Source: Nocardiopsis coralli
GTDB lineage: Bacteria > Actinomycetota > Actinomycetes > Streptosporangiales > Streptosporangiaceae
Length of the DNA: 64,000 nucleotides
Direction: 5' to 3'
NCBI RefSeq assembly: GCF_014892575.1
Contig: NZ_JADBGI010000011.1
Coordinates: forward strand, 150,685 to 214,684
This document shows, one piece after another, positions 1 to 8,850 of the stretch. A program made the translations under genes and the position numbers. Under the pieces are notes generated by a model, which was not told the DNA's origin, searched no databases, and worked only from the letters and a program-made list of their open reading frames with translations. Each line of letters starts with the position of its first letter. Position 1 is the stretch's first letter.

Positions 1-33
1 CGGTCTTGGCTGTCAGAGCGGGCCCCCTTTCGC

Positions 34-459
34 TCACGTCGGCTCCAGTGTGCCGCGACGCTTGTACAGAACGATGTAGACGCGGTCGTCAGGGCCGACT
101 TCGGCGTCGACGTCACCCGCGAGCGCGGACAGGACCGTCCACGCGAACGTGTCGCGGGCGGGGAGGCGTCCGTCGGCGGTCAGCACCGACACGGAGATGC
201 GCATCCCCTCGGGGGTGAGTTCGAATTCGGTGGTCAGTTCTGTGCCGGGCAATGCCTGGGAGAGCAGCATCGCGCAGGCCTCGTCGACGCCGATCCTCAG
301 GTCCTCGATCTCGTCGAGGGTGAAGTCGAGTCGCGCGGCGAGTCCCGCCGTCGCCGTCCGCAGTACGGACAGGTAGGCGCTGTCCGCGGGCATATTGACG
401 GTGACAGCGTCGCGGACACCGGCCGCGTCGGCCGTGGGCACGGCGGTTTCTTCGGTCAC
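34..459 (-). CDS. RsbW-like anti-sigma factor / ATP-binding regulatory protein
   Basis: 141-residue protein resembling the small GHKL (HATPase_c_2) serine kinase-type anti-sigma factors of actinobacteria, which bind and hold an alternative sigma factor such as SigB or SigF. The visible core is the helix with DEIEDLRIGVDEACAMLL (residues about 48-65), the equivalent of the ATP-binding N-box region. The GTG start at 459 is chosen because AAGGAGG lies 3 nt upstream; the frame stays open further upstream but without a better ribosome site. No partner sigma factor or anti-anti-sigma gene lies beside it. It is the last of three minus-strand genes in a row. Family assignment is fairly sure; the target sigma factor is unknown. 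Confidence 0.72.
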   Translation of the reverse strand: MTEETAVPTADAAGVRDAVTVNMPADSAYLSVLRTATAGLAARLDFTLDEIEDLRIGVDEACAMLLSQALPGTELTTEFELTPEGMRISVSVLTADGRLPARDTFAWTVLSALAGDVDAEVGPDDRVYIVLYKRRGTLEPT

Positions 460-585
460 GTCCCTCCTTCGGGGGGCGAGGTTGCCGCTTGAGAGCAATG
501 TATCTCGTTTCACCCTGCCACTGGCGCAGGGCGGAGCAGATCGTGTCCGCACGGCGACGTACGAACACGAGACGAACGGTCGCCG

Positions 586-1095
586 TCAGTCATCGGAAGT
601 ACCCAGTGCGTCCAGTGCGTCGCCGTCCAGCCGGCGTACCGTCCAACCGTCCATCGGCACCGAGCCGAGGGACTCGTAGAAACGGATGGCGGGTGTGTTC
701 CAGTCCAGGACACTCCACTCCAGCCGGCGGTAACCGCGTTCCACACAGATGCGGGCGAGGTTGCGCAGCAGAGCGGACCCGTGGCCCAGCGCCCGGTGTT
801 CGGGACGCACGTAGAGGTCCTCCAGGTGGATCCCGTGCCGGCCCGTCCACGTGGAATACGTCAGGAACCACAGAGCGAACCCGGCCGTGACGGGCGCACC
901 GTCGTCGCCGGTGTGCTCGGCCACGTGCGCGAAGACCGCCGGGGCCTCCCCGAACAGAGCCCGGTGCAGGTCCCCCTCGGTGGCCACGACCGCGTCCGGT
1001 TCCTTCTCGTACTCGGCCAACTCCCCGATGAGCCGATGGATCTCGGGGACGTCGTCGGGGCGGGCGGGGCGGATCAAACGGATCACCTTGGTCAA
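586..1095 (-). CDS. GNAT family N-acetyltransferase (diamine-acetyltransferase-like)
   Basis: 169-residue single-domain GNAT protein. The N-terminal IRPARPDDVPEIHRLIGELAEYEK segment starts like the SSAT/diamine acetyltransferase branch, followed by the core strand LEDLYVRPEHRALGHGSALL (about residues 92-111), which carries the acetyl-CoA pyrophosphate loop, and the C-terminal WNTPAIRFYESLG motif typical of the family. It would transfer acetyl from acetyl-CoA to a small amine, but the substrate cannot be read from the sequence. The start is uncertain: TTG at 1095 or GTG three codons later at 1086; neither has a strong ribosome site. It lies 65 bp downstream of the methyltransferase on the same strand. 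Confidence 0.8.
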   Translation of the reverse strand: MTKVIRLIRPARPDDVPEIHRLIGELAEYEKEPDAVVATEGDLHRALFGEAPAVFAHVAEHTGDDGAPVTAGFALWFLTYSTWTGRHGIHLEDLYVRPEHRALGHGSALLRNLARICVERGYRRLEWSVLDWNTPAIRFYESLGSVPMDGWTVRRLDGDALDALGTSDD

Positions 1096-1160
1096 GGGCG
1101 GAATGTGTCGGTCCCTGCCAGCCTATGCGCAGGCCGGCGCCGCCCCGCGGCCCGAGACGG

Positions 1161-1742
1161 TCAGGGCCGGTGCGCGACCACACGTTCGATCGTCCCCAGC
1201 ATCAGCCGGTCGTGGTGCCCCACACGGAAACCCGCCTCCACCGCGACCTCGCGCGGCAGTCGGCGGGGGTTGCGGCGGCGCTGCTCGACGAGGCGGAACG
1301 GCAGACGGGCCCGGCCGATGCGGTCGACCATGAGCAGGCGTCCCCCGGGCTCCAGGACCCGGTACATCTCCCGCATGGCCGCCGCCTGGTCGTCGACCGC
1401 GCCCAGTGTGAGTGTGCACATGACCGTGTCGAAGGAGCGGTCGGGGAAGTCGAGGTCCTGCACGTCACCCACGAGGAAACGGCCCGGCAGCGCCAGCTCG
1501 GCGGCGTGCTCACGGGCCCGCTCGATCTTGGCGGGGTCGGTGTCGATCGCGGTCAGCCGCACCTGCGGCGGGTAGAAGGGCAGGTTGCGCCCGGAACCCA
1601 CACCCACCTCGAGGGTGCGCCCGCGCGCGCCCGCGCACAGCAGTTCCCTGGTCCGGTGCAGGACCGGCCCGGGAACGCGTTCGCCGTGGTCCTGCCGGTC
1701 GGCCGGGTCCACCCGGTGCCTGCGCTCCGAACGCGATGCCAT
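1161..1742 (-). CDS. class I SAM-dependent methyltransferase
   Basis: 193-residue methyltransferase of the Methyltransf_11 type. Motif I is LEVGVGSGRNLPFY (about 43-56), with the acidic residue of motif II in AIDTDPAKI and motif IV in the VGDVQDLDFPDRSFDTV stretch. The fold is therefore a Rossmann SAM domain. The small size and the EMYRVLEPGGRLLMVDRIG signature resemble UbiE/phospholipid-type methyltransferases, but the acceptor is not evident. The ATG at 1742 has AGGAG 4 nt upstream. It probably heads a short minus-strand run with the GNAT and anti-sigma genes. Confidence 0.8.
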   Translation of the reverse strand: MASRSERRHRVDPADRQDHGERVPGPVLHRTRELLCAGARGRTLEVGVGSGRNLPFYPPQVRLTAIDTDPAKIERAREHAAELALPGRFLVGDVQDLDFPDRSFDTVMCTLTLGAVDDQAAAMREMYRVLEPGGRLLMVDRIGRARLPFRLVEQRRRNPRRLPREVAVEAGFRVGHHDRLMLGTIERVVAHRP

Positions 1743-1841
1743 GCCACTCCTGGAAAGGGGATGTCCACACCATGACTCTGGGTCCCCTGCGTCTCCTGGT
1801 CAAGAGCGGCACGGCGGGTGATCGCCGGGGGCGCGTGCGTG

Positions 1842-2048
1842 TCAGGCCACGGTCGAGACCATGATCAGGAGCACGACGAGCGAGAACGCAGCGCCGAGCC
1901 GCTGCGCCATGTACCAGGCGTCGCTGGGCTCGTTCTTCTCGGGGTTCTTGTACTGCCAGGCCGACAGATGCCAGAGCAGTTGGGGGCGGATGATGATGGC
2001 GAGGCACATCAGCGACGCGAGCGCGACGAGCAGGTACAGGCCGGCCAT
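1842..2048 (-). CDS. small two-helix membrane protein (DUF6199-like)
   Basis: 68-residue protein with two hydrophobic segments (residues about 3-20 and 50-66) around a polar, tryptophan-containing loop (WHLSAWQYKNPEKNEPSDAWY). This layout resembles the small DUF6199-type membrane proteins common in actinobacteria; function unknown. The ATG at 2048 follows GAGGAGG by 7 nt, which rejects the longer open frame upstream. It stands alone between the methyltransferase and the amino-acid transporter terminator. Confidence 0.6.
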   Translation of the reverse strand: MAGLYLLVALASLMCLAIIIRPQLLWHLSAWQYKNPEKNEPSDAWYMAQRLGAAFSLVVLLIMVSTVA

Positions 2049-2168
2049 GGGGGAGCCTCCTCGTTCCGGTCGGGCAGGGATGCGGAAGACCGCTACGGGT
2101 ACTGACGCGACACGGGTGCACAGGGTTCGGTTCTCGGGGCAGATGTGGAGCAGGTCACCCGAGGTGCG

Positions 2169-2202
2169 CAGGGCCCCGCACACGCCCGTGTGCGGGGCCC
2201 TG
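2169..2202 (-). terminator. terminator of the amino-acid ABC operon
   Basis: Perfect 15-bp inverted repeat (2169-2183 / 2188-2202) with a 4-nt loop, 42 bp after the ATPase stop codon. There is no run of T, as usual in high-GC actinobacteria. Confidence 0.75.
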
Positions 2203-2243
2203 GGAGGGTGCAGGAAGGAGCACCCGTGTGAGGCGGTCCGGCC

Positions 2244-3062
2244 TCAGAAGAGCACCTTGGACAGGAACGCCTGGGTGCGCTCGTGCTGCGGGTCGTTGAG
2301 GACCTCCACCGGGGAACCGGACTCAACGATCGCGCCGTCGTCCATGAACACCAGGGAGTCGCCGACCTCGCGTGCGAACCCCATCTCGTGGGTGACCACG
2401 ATCATCGTCATGCCGTTCCGGGCCAGGTCGCGCATGACGTCCAGGACCTCGCCGACCAGCTCCGGGTCGAGGGCGCTGGTGGGCTCGTCGAACAGCATGA
2501 GGCTCGGCTCCATCGCCAGCGCGCGGGCGATCGCCACACGCTGCTGCTGGCCACCGGAGAGCTGCTCGGGGTAGAAGTCGGCCTTGTCCGGCAGGCCCAC
2601 CCGCTCCAGCAGTTCCCTGCCGCGTTCGGTCGCCTCGGCCTTGGGGACACGGTTGACCTGGACCGGCGCCTCGATGATGTTGCCCAGCGCGGTCAGGTGC
2701 GGGAACAGGTTGAAGCGCTGGAAGACCATGCCGATGTCGCTGCGCTGTGCGGCGATCTCGTGGTCGCGCAGTTCGTAGAGCCGCCCGCGCTTCTGCCGGA
2801 AGCCCATGAGCTCGCCGTTGACCCACAGGCGGCCCGCGGTCAGCTTCTCCAGGTGGTTGATGCACCGCAGGAACGTGGACTTGCCCGAACCGGACGGCCC
2901 GACCACGCACATGACCTCACCGCGGCGCACCTCCAGGTCGATGCCCTTGAGCACCTCCAGGCGGCCGAAGCTCTTGTGCACGTTCTCCGCCACGACCAGG
3001 GCGTCGGACGGCAGCTCCGCGCCCTCCGTGGTCTCGATGACGGCCTCGTTCTTCTCGCTCAT
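2244..3062 (-). CDS. polar amino-acid ABC transporter ATPase (GlnQ/HisP type)
   Basis: 272-residue ATP-binding subunit of a PAAT-family amino-acid importer. Walker A is GPSGSGKST (residues 55-63), the Q-loop lies in [12 protein letters not shown], the signature is LSGGQQQR, and Walker B is [14 protein letters not shown], followed by the H-loop VVTHEMGFA. The length and the QRFNLFPH motif are typical of GlnQ/ArtP ATPases. An extra 20 or so residues at the N terminus precede the usual start. The ATG at 3062 overlaps the permease stop as TGATG, so the two are translationally coupled. It is the last gene of the operon before the terminator at 2169-2202. Confidence 0.92.
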   Translation of the reverse strand: MSEKNEAVIETTEGAELPSDALVVAENVHKSFGRLEVLKGIDLEVRRGEVMCVVGPSGSGKSTFLRCINHLEKLTAGRLWVNGELMGFRQKRGRLYELRDHEIAAQRSDIGMVFQRFNLFPHLTALGNIIEAPVQVNRVPKAEATERGRELLERVGLPDKADFYPEQLSGGQQQRVAIARALAMEPSLMLFDEPTSALDPELVGEVLDVMRDLARNGMTMIVVTHEMGFAREVGDSLVFMDDGAIVESGSPVEVLNDPQHERTQAFLSKVLF

Positions 3063-4036
3063 CAGTGGGCCCCTCCGACCGTGCGGATCCTGGCGCCGCG
3101 CTGCTCGGGGTTGAACCGGCGCTCGATGAAGTACTGGCCGACCATCAGCACGCTCGTTGCGGCCAGGTACCAGAGGCAGGCCGCGACCAGCATCGGGAAG
3201 ATCTGGTACGTGCTCGTGCCGATGGCCTGGAGCTGGTAGAACAGCTCGATCGTCACCGGCACGTACGCCAGCAACGCGGTGTCCTTGAGCATCGCGATGG
3301 TCTCGTTGCCGGTCGGCGGGATGACCACGCGCATGGCCTGCGGCAGGGTGATGCGGCGCAGGATCTTGCCGCGGCTCATGCCCAGCGCCTGGGCCGCCTC
3401 GGTCTGGCCCTTGTTCACCGACTGCAGGCCGGCGCGGATGATCTCGGCCATGTAGGCGCCCTCGGACAGCGACAGCGCCAGGAGACCGGCCATGTACCCG
3501 CTCAGGACGGTGCGCACGTCGATCTCGAAGAAGCGGGCGTCGCCCTCCAGGCCCAGCAGCGGCATCCAGTAGTTGTCGAACGGCAGCCCGATGTGGATGG
3601 TCGAGTACAGGATCGCCAGGTTGCCGAAGAGCACGGCGAGGACGAGCCGGGGCACGCCGCGGAAGAACCACGTGTACAGCCAGGAGACGGTGACCAGCAC
3701 GGGGTTGCCGGACAGGCGCATGACCGCGAGCAGGATGCCCAGCAGGATGCCGATGATCATCGAGAGCACGGTCGCGCTGAGGGTCACCCCGACACCGCGC
3801 AGCACCGGCTCGGAGAACATGTTCTCCCACATGAACGGCCAGTTGAAGGCGTCGTTCGTGAACAGCATGTGCACGAACATCGCGGCGAGGACCAGGACGA
3901 CACCCGCGGCGACCCACCGTTCCGGGTATCGGACGGGGACGGCGGCGATCGGTTCGGCGGGGCGGCTCGGCTGCGGGTTGTCCGGTGCCGGGCCCTCCGC
4001 CGGTTCGGTCGGTGTGGACACAGATCGGTCTTTCAC
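3062..4036 (-). CDS. amino-acid ABC transporter permease
   Basis: 324-residue inner-membrane subunit of the same importer. A polar, proline-rich N-terminal tail (about 35 residues) is followed by hydrophobic helices. The binding-protein-dependent permease signature [29 protein letters not shown] (about 213-241) contains the EAA loop that docks on the ATPase. The topology fits the His/Glu/Gln/Arg permease family (HEQRO). One permease gene suggests a homodimer. The start is a GTG at 4036; a second in-frame GTG at 4021 is also possible. It is separated from the binding protein by two tandem hairpins. Confidence 0.9.
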   Translation of the reverse strand: MKDRSVSTPTEPAEGPAPDNPQPSRPAEPIAAVPVRYPERWVAAGVVLVLAAMFVHMLFTNDAFNWPFMWENMFSEPVLRGVGVTLSATVLSMIIGILLGILLAVMRLSGNPVLVTVSWLYTWFFRGVPRLVLAVLFGNLAILYSTIHIGLPFDNYWMPLLGLEGDARFFEIDVRTVLSGYMAGLLALSLSEGAYMAEIIRAGLQSVNKGQTEAAQALGMSRGKILRRITLPQAMRVVIPPTGNETIAMLKDTALLAYVPVTIELFYQLQAIGTSTYQIFPMLVAACLWYLAATSVLMVGQYFIERRFNPEQRGARIRTVGGAH

Positions 4037-4040
4037 TCGT

Positions 4041-4105
4041 GCGCTCGGCGGTGGGCCGCCGAGCGCTGGACGGGAGAAGGGCGGGCGCCGGGTACGCGCC
4101 CGCCC
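4041..4105 (-). promoter_or_regulatory. two tandem hairpins between binding protein and permease genes
   Basis: Stem 1 is an 11-bp perfect inverted repeat (4041-4051 / 4056-4066, 4-nt loop) and stem 2 a 10-bp perfect repeat (4079-4088 / 4096-4105, 7-nt loop). They fill the 114-bp gap inside the operon. Neither has a T tract. In other binding-protein operons such structures make the binding protein more abundant than the membrane subunits, by partial termination or by protecting the 3' end; that role is inferred here. Confidence 0.65.
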
Positions 4106-4150
4106 GGAGCCGGGGGAGGGGGATGGAGCGGGGCCGGAGGGGAACCGGTG

Positions 4151-5002
4151 TTACTCGTCGACGTCGGGGTTGAGCTCGGCGGAGTCGACGGCGCCGACGT
4201 CGATGCCCCACTCCTCGAGGATCTCCTCGTAGGTGCCGTTCTCCATGATCGTGTTGAACGCCTCGGCGAGCTCCTCGGCCAGCTCGGTGTCGTCCTGGTG
4301 CATCACGATGCCGTAGGGGGCGGCGTCGTACTGGTCGCCGATGAACTCGAGGACACCCTCGCCGGTCTGCTCCAGGGCGTAGGCGGAGGTGGGCATGTCC
4401 GCGAGGGAGGCGTCGTTGACACCGGAGACGACGGTCTCGGTGGCCTGCGGCTGGTTCGGGAACTTCTCGATGGTGATCGGGTCGTCGCCGTCCTCGACAC
4501 AGGCCTCGCTGCGGGCCTCGATGTCGTCGTCGTGCGTGGTGCCGGTCTGCACCGCGATCCGCATGCCGCAGGCGTCGTCCGGGTCGACGTCCTCGGGGTT
4601 GCCCTCCTGGGCGAACCACTGCGTCCCGGAGGAGAAGTAGCCGACCATGTTGACCTGCTCCATGCGCTCCTCGGTGATGGTGAAGGAGGAGGAACCCATG
4701 TCGTAGTTGCCGGAGTCCACGCCCATGATGATGCGGTCGAAGTTGGCGGGCTCCCAGTCGGCCTGCATGTCCATCTCGGCCAGCGCGGCCTCGAGGAGCT
4801 CGACGTTGAAACCGAGCACGGTCTCGCCGTCGGTGTCCAGGTACTCGCCGGGCGGGTACTCGGCCTCGACACCGATGGTGACGGTCTCGCCGGAGGCCTC
4901 GTCCGCCTCGCCCTCGCTGCCGCAGCCGGCCAGGACCAGGGCGGCGGTCAGGGGGAGGGCACCGAGGGCGTAACGGCGCGATGATCGCGTACGCAGGGCC
5001 AT
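4151..5002 (-). CDS. amino-acid ABC transporter substrate-binding lipoprotein
   Basis: 283-residue secreted lipoprotein of the family-3 solute-binding proteins. The signal peptide ends in the lipobox LVLAGC, with the lipidated cysteine at residue 27. The mature part contains the family-3 features [29 protein letters not shown] and the hinge sequence IAVQTGTT. It is strongly acidic, as expected for an exported protein of a salt-tolerant actinobacterium. ATG at 5002 with AAGGAG 7 nt upstream. First gene of the three-gene importer; likely substrates are polar or charged amino acids, but the specificity cannot be read. Confidence 0.88.
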   Translation of the reverse strand: MALRTRSSRRYALGALPLTAALVLAGCGSEGEADEASGETVTIGVEAEYPPGEYLDTDGETVLGFNVELLEAALAEMDMQADWEPANFDRIIMGVDSGNYDMGSSSFTITEERMEQVNMVGYFSSGTQWFAQEGNPEDVDPDDACGMRIAVQTGTTHDDDIEARSEACVEDGDDPITIEKFPNQPQATETVVSGVNDASLADMPTSAYALEQTGEGVLEFIGDQYDAAPYGIVMHQDDTELAEELAEAFNTIMENGTYEEILEEWGIDVGAVDSAELNPDVDE

Positions 5003-5383
5003 GTGCGGTCTCCTTCTTCCTTCTTCATGAAGTGACTGGTCGGAGACGATTGAGGGGTCCACCGCCCAGGTCTGTGCGACATTCGGGACATAACGGTAAT
5101 CGTCGGTGCCGCCTCATCCTGCACACCCGCGATTTTCCTCGGATCACCGTTGTGAGAGGATTGGGTAACGGGTCATCCCCGACTGATGAGGCGGCCGCGC
5201 AGTACTCGCATAGGAGTCCGGCGAAGCACGACTCCCCGGCGACATCACCGGTCATGGCCGACCGGCGCCGGAGGAGCTCCCCTAGCACCCCACGTCTTCG
5301 CACGCAGGCCGCGTTCCATCCACCACCGCCCGCCGTCATGGCCGACGGAAGGCGGCAGTACAGACCTGAAGGGTTTGAGTGAG
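5003..5383. other. divergent promoter region between the ABC importer and malic enzyme
   Basis: About 380 bp without a convincing gene. It must hold the promoters of both neighbours, but I cannot pick -10/-35 boxes with confidence. It contains a perfect 10-bp inverted repeat with widely separated arms (5108-5117 and 5186-5195), and a short direct repeat, GTCATGGCCGAC, near 5251 and 5336. Confidence 0.5.
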
Positions 5384-6580
5384 TTGACCACCGTTTCGCG
5401 TACCCAGAACCCGGATAACTCCGCCGCGCAGCGTGACGAGGACCCGGCCTTCGCCCTGCACCGGGGCGGCAAGCTGCACGTGAACTCGTCCGTCGACGTC
5501 AACGACCACGAAGGGCTCTCCCTGGCCTACACGCCCGGGGTCGCCCGTGTCTGCGACGCCATCGCCGACGAGCCCGAGCTCGTCGACACCTACACGTGGA
5601 AGAGCAACCTGGTCGCCGTCGTCACCGACGGCACCGCCGTTCTGGGCCTGGGCAACATCGGCCCCGAGGCCTCCCTGCCGGTCATGGAGGGCAAGTCCCT
5701 CCTCTTCAAGCAGTTCGCGGGTGTCGACTCCGTCCCGATCGCGCTCACCTGCAGCGACGTGGACGAGTTCGTCGAGACCGTCGCGCGCATGTCGCCCTCC
5801 TTCGGCGGGATCAACCTGGAGGACATCGCCGCCCCGCGCTGCTTCGAGATCGAGGCACGCCTGCGCGAGCGCCTCGACATCCCCGTCTTCCACGACGACC
5901 AGCACGGCACCGCGATCGTGACCGTCGCCGCCCTGCAGAACGCCGCCCGCCTGAGCGGGCGCAGCCTGGCCGACCTCCGAGCCGTCGTCTCCGGCGCCGG
6001 CGCCGCGGGTGTCTCGGTCACCAAGATGCTCGTCGACGCGGGCATCGGCGACATCGCCGTCGCCGACTCCAAGGGCCTGATCCACGAGGGCCGCGACGGG
6101 CTCACCCCCGTCAAGCGCGAGCTGGCCGGGATCAGCAACAAGGCCGGGCTGACCGGCTCCATCGAGTCCGCCCTCGAGGGCGCCGACGTCTTCATCGGGC
6201 TCTCCGCCGGGGAGGTCGGTGAATCGGTCGTGTCCACCATGGCCGAGGACGCCATCATCTTCGCGATGGCCAACCCCAACCCCGAGGTGCACCCCGACGT
6301 CGCGCGTAAGTACGCCGGTGTCGTGGCGACCGGGCGCAGTGACTTCCCGAACCAGATCAACAACGTGCTGGCCTTCCCCGGGATGTTCCGTGGCGCGTTC
6401 GACGCCGGCGCCAGCGACATCACCGAGAACATGAAGCAGGCCGCCGCGCGTGCGCTGGCCGACCTCGTCGGGGACGACCTGTCCGCCGACTACGTCATCC
6501 CCAGCGCCTTCGATTCGCGGGTCGCGCCCGCCGTCGCGCGGGCCGTGGCCGAGCAGGCGCGCGCCGACGGCGTCGCCTGA
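5384..6580 (+). CDS. NAD(P)-dependent malic enzyme
   Basis: 398-residue short-form malic enzyme that oxidatively decarboxylates L-malate to pyruvate, linking the TCA cycle to pyruvate and NAD(P)H. Visible motifs are the catalytic tyrosine in LAYTPGVARV, the catalytic lysine region MEGKSLLFKQF, the metal-binding segment INLEDIAAPRCFEIE, a DDQHGTA motif, the nucleotide-binding GAGAAGVSV, and FAMANPNPE. No phosphotransacetylase domain is fused. The start is taken as TTG at 5384 (AAGGG 10 nt upstream); TTG at 5375 is an alternative, and the longer open frame upstream is low-complexity and lacks homology features. Single-gene unit ending in a hairpin terminator. Confidence 0.9.
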   Translation: MTTVSRTQNPDNSAAQRDEDPAFALHRGGKLHVNSSVDVNDHEGLSLAYTPGVARVCDAIADEPELVDTYTWKSNLVAVVTDGTAVLGLGNIGPEASLPVMEGKSLLFKQFAGVDSVPIALTCSDVDEFVETVARMSPSFGGINLEDIAAPRCFEIEARLRERLDIPVFHDDQHGTAIVTVAALQNAARLSGRSLADLRAVVSGAGAAGVSVTKMLVDAGIGDIAVADSKGLIHEGRDGLTPVKRELAGISNKAGLTGSIESALEGADVFIGLSAGEVGESVVSTMAEDAIIFAMANPNPEVHPDVARKYAGVVATGRSDFPNQINNVLAFPGMFRGAFDAGASDITENMKQAAARALADLVGDDLSADYVIPSAFDSRVAPAVARAVAEQARADGVA

Positions 6581-6594
6581 CCCACCACGCACGA

Positions 6595-6631
6595 GGGCGG
6601 GGCCGGTTCCGACCGACCCCGCCCTTCTTCT
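6595..6631. terminator. terminator after malic enzyme, probably bidirectional
   Basis: Outer stem gggcgggg/ccccgccc (6595-6602 / 6617-6624) with a partly paired inner stem, then TTCTTCT. It lies between the malic enzyme stop and the convergent HicB-like gene, so it can serve both. Confidence 0.7.
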
Positions 6632-6667
6632 GTCACCGCTCGCGCCACGGGGGACGTGTCCGAGTGG

Positions 6668-6858
6668 TCACGGCGAAAGTCCGGGTGGCCCGAACTCCTC
6701 GATGAGCCCGATGAGGGCCTCGCGCAGATCGGCGACGGCGGATCCGGGGTCGTCTCCCACCCCGTGGGCACCGCCCCGGGGTGGAGTTCTGCGTGGGCGC
6801 ACCACACCCCGTCTTCGTCCTGCTCGACGGCGTACTCGACGTGCGGGGTCTGGGACAT
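6668..6858 (-). pseudogene. HicB-like antitoxin-type protein with a one-base frameshift
   Basis: ATG at 6858 is preceded by AGGAGGAG and opens a frame reading MSQTPHVEYAVEQDEDGVWC and on to HPGAVPTG. The matching continuation VGDDPGSAVADLREALIGLIEEF is found only in the next frame and ends at the TGA at 6668. The break falls at a run of four G residues (complement of 6760-6763); one additional G would restore a continuous protein of about 63 residues. The composite has the HicB pattern (EQDEDG, PG, then a DLREAL helix). No HicA-like toxin gene lies next to it. Either a true decayed gene or a base-calling error in a homopolymer. Confidence 0.65.
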
Positions 6859-7015
6859 GCACGCTCCTCCTGTCTGTGCGCCTGATGACAGGCTCGCACG
6901 AGAGCGGGAGGGTGTGTGCCTTCGTGCGGGGCGGTCGTACACCGGTGCGGGCACACGTGAAGGCCCGGGAGGCGCGCCCCCGCGTCGCCTCCCGGGCCCC
7001 TGTGCAGTGCGGGGG

Positions 7016-7966
7016 TCAGTCCCCCTTGGTGGGCTCGCCGTCCTCGTCGACGGCGGCGCCCCACGGGTCTCCGTCCGCGCCCGTTTCGCGGGGACGGTCG
7101 TCCCGGGCTGCCTCCGGTTCCGGGGCCGGGTCCTCGGAACCGCCGCGCGGCGGGCCCCAGGAACGCACGTCCCGGCGGATGACCTCGACGGTCTCGTCGA
7201 GGATGCGCCGCAGGTCGCCGGCGGCCGCGCCGCCGACACTGCCGGCCTCGCGCACCACGTCCCGCACCCGGTCGCTGAAGTCGCGCAGCTCCCGGTCGAA
7301 CGCGTGGCTCCCCGAGCTGCCCCTGTCGTCGCCGGAGGCCTGCTCACCGTCGGAGCCCTCCTCACGGTCGGCGGACCGCTCCTCCCCGGAGGGCCCTTCG
7401 TTCTCCTGCGAGCCCCGCCAGGACGAGCCCAGGTTGCTGAACGAGCGGGTGAAGCGCACCCACTCCTCGGTCAGGCTCGGGCCCTGCCGCTCGGAGCCCC
7501 GGTCGTCGGAACCGCGCTCCCCGTCGGGCTGCTCGGGTCCGGAACCCTGCTCGGGCCCGGAACCGTCGGCGTTCCCTTCCTCACGGCGGGCCTGGGAGAA
7601 CTTGAGCTCCTCCCGCAGCGAGCTGATCGTGGCGCGCACGTCCTGCTTCACCGCACGGGCGATGTCGCGCACCGAGTCGGTGATCTCCTGCTCCAGGTCG
7701 TCGAGGTCGCTCTCGCGCTCGCGCAGCTCCTCACGCCCCTTGTCGGTGAGGCGGTAGACCTTGCGGCCGCCCTCCTCGGTGTGCGTGACCAGGCCCTCCT
7801 CCTCAAGGCGGGCCAGCCGCGGGTAGATCGTGCCGGGGGAGGGCGAGTACACGCCCAGGAACCGGTCGCGCAGCAGGCTGATGATCTCGTAGCCGTGCCG
7901 GGGGCTCTCGTCCAGCATCTTGAGCAGATACAGGCGGAGTCTGCCGTGGCCGAAGATGGTGCTCAT
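7016..7966 (-). CDS. PadR family transcriptional regulator with long acidic C-terminal tail
   Basis: 316-residue protein. Residues about 1-95 are a PadR winged helix (RLYLLKMLDESPRHGYEIISLL, then SPSPGTIYPRLARLEEEGLV and the wing GRKVYRLTDKG). A coiled segment follows (ERESDLDDLEQEI). The last half is low-complexity, rich in Gly, Ser, Glu and Arg, and probably disordered; usual PadR proteins are 100-200 residues. ATG at 7966 directly abuts the TGA of the DUF4097 gene. The operon promoter carries two PadR-like operator candidates, so autoregulation is likely. Confidence 0.85.
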   Translation of the reverse strand: MSTIFGHGRLRLYLLKMLDESPRHGYEIISLLRDRFLGVYSPSPGTIYPRLARLEEEGLVTHTEEGGRKVYRLTDKGREELRERESDLDDLEQEITDSVRDIARAVKQDVRATISSLREELKFSQARREEGNADGSGPEQGSGPEQPDGERGSDDRGSERQGPSLTEEWVRFTRSFSNLGSSWRGSQENEGPSGEERSADREEGSDGEQASGDDRGSSGSHAFDRELRDFSDRVRDVVREAGSVGGAAAGDLRRILDETVEVIRRDVRSWGPPRGGSEDPAPEPEAARDDRPRETGADGDPWGAAVDEDGEPTKGD

Positions 7967-8818
7967 TCAGGCCCCCTCGGGGATCGCCGCGGGTGCCTCG
8001 GGCGCACGCCGCAGCAGGGCGGTGCGTCCGGACACGGTGGTGGTGGAGATGGAGGCGGGGTCGACGCCCATACCGATCGCGCCGCTCAGCGCGTTGCGGG
8101 CGGTCGCGGTCTTGCGGTCGAGCCCGAAGTCGGAGTCCAGGTTCCCGGTGACCGAACGCAGTTCCGCCGAGGCCGAGGTCTCCGCGGGCACCCGCAGGGC
8201 GATCTCGCCGGAGACCGTCTTGAGCCGCACCTTCGCCGAGGGGGTGAGGTCCGAGTCGGCCAGGATCTGACCCGACGCGGTGTTGGCCCGCAGCGACGAC
8301 AGCCGCCCGCCGGCCACCGCGATGCGCCCGCTCGCGCTGTTGAAGGTCAGGCTGCCGCCCGGCCCGCGCACCGACACGTCGGCCGAGGCGGTGTTGATGT
8401 CGGTGTCGCCGGAGACGTCGTCGAGGGTGACCTCGCCCGTCCCGGTCTTGATGTTGGTCCGCGAGGTCAGCCCCGCCGCCACGACCGGCGCGCTCGCGGT
8501 GGTGACCTCGACGGGGCACTGGGACGGGACCCGCAGGTTGACCGTGGCCCTGCGCGAACCCACGCCCTTGTAGTTGCCGAGCTGCACCGGCTTGAGCCGG
8601 TCGAGCAGTCCCTGCGCGGTGAGGTCCTCGTAGTGGATGGTGAGGATGCCCGCCTCCTGGGAGACCGTGACCGGCTCGCCGACCACGTCGGTGATCTCGA
8701 AGGTCACGGGGTCGTCCGTGGGCAGGATGTTGACGTGGCCGCCGATGATCCGGACGCGCAACGCGACGATGCCGTCCAGGGTCTGGGTCGTCGGCCTGTC
8801 GACGGTCCAGTGTGACAT
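7967..8818 (-). CDS. DUF4097 beta-strand repeat protein
   Basis: 283-residue protein without signal peptide or membrane segment. It is built from repeating short strands of the type TNIKTGTGEVTLDDVSGDTDINTASADVSV, the hallmark of DUF4097, and probably forms a right-handed beta structure. The function is not known; in actinobacteria these genes are often paired with PadR regulators, as here. ATG at 8818 with GAAGGGA 9 nt upstream; the frame continues upstream through the promoter but without coding character. Confidence 0.82.
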   Translation of the reverse strand: MSHWTVDRPTTQTLDGIVALRVRIIGGHVNILPTDDPVTFEITDVVGEPVTVSQEAGILTIHYEDLTAQGLLDRLKPVQLGNYKGVGSRRATVNLRVPSQCPVEVTTASAPVVAAGLTSRTNIKTGTGEVTLDDVSGDTDINTASADVSVRGPGGSLTFNSASGRIAVAGGRLSSLRANTASGQILADSDLTPSAKVRLKTVSGEIALRVPAETSASAELRSVTGNLDSDFGLDRKTATARNALSGAIGMGVDPASISTTTVSGRTALLRRAPEAPAAIPEGA

Positions 8819-8850
8819 CTGAGAGATCCCTTCGCTCGCTCCGTGCCCTT

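Noticed and set aside
6656..8815. A 719-codon plus-strand frame across padR and DUF4097.
   Set aside because: Shadow frame; the minus-strand genes have clear domains and ribosome sites.
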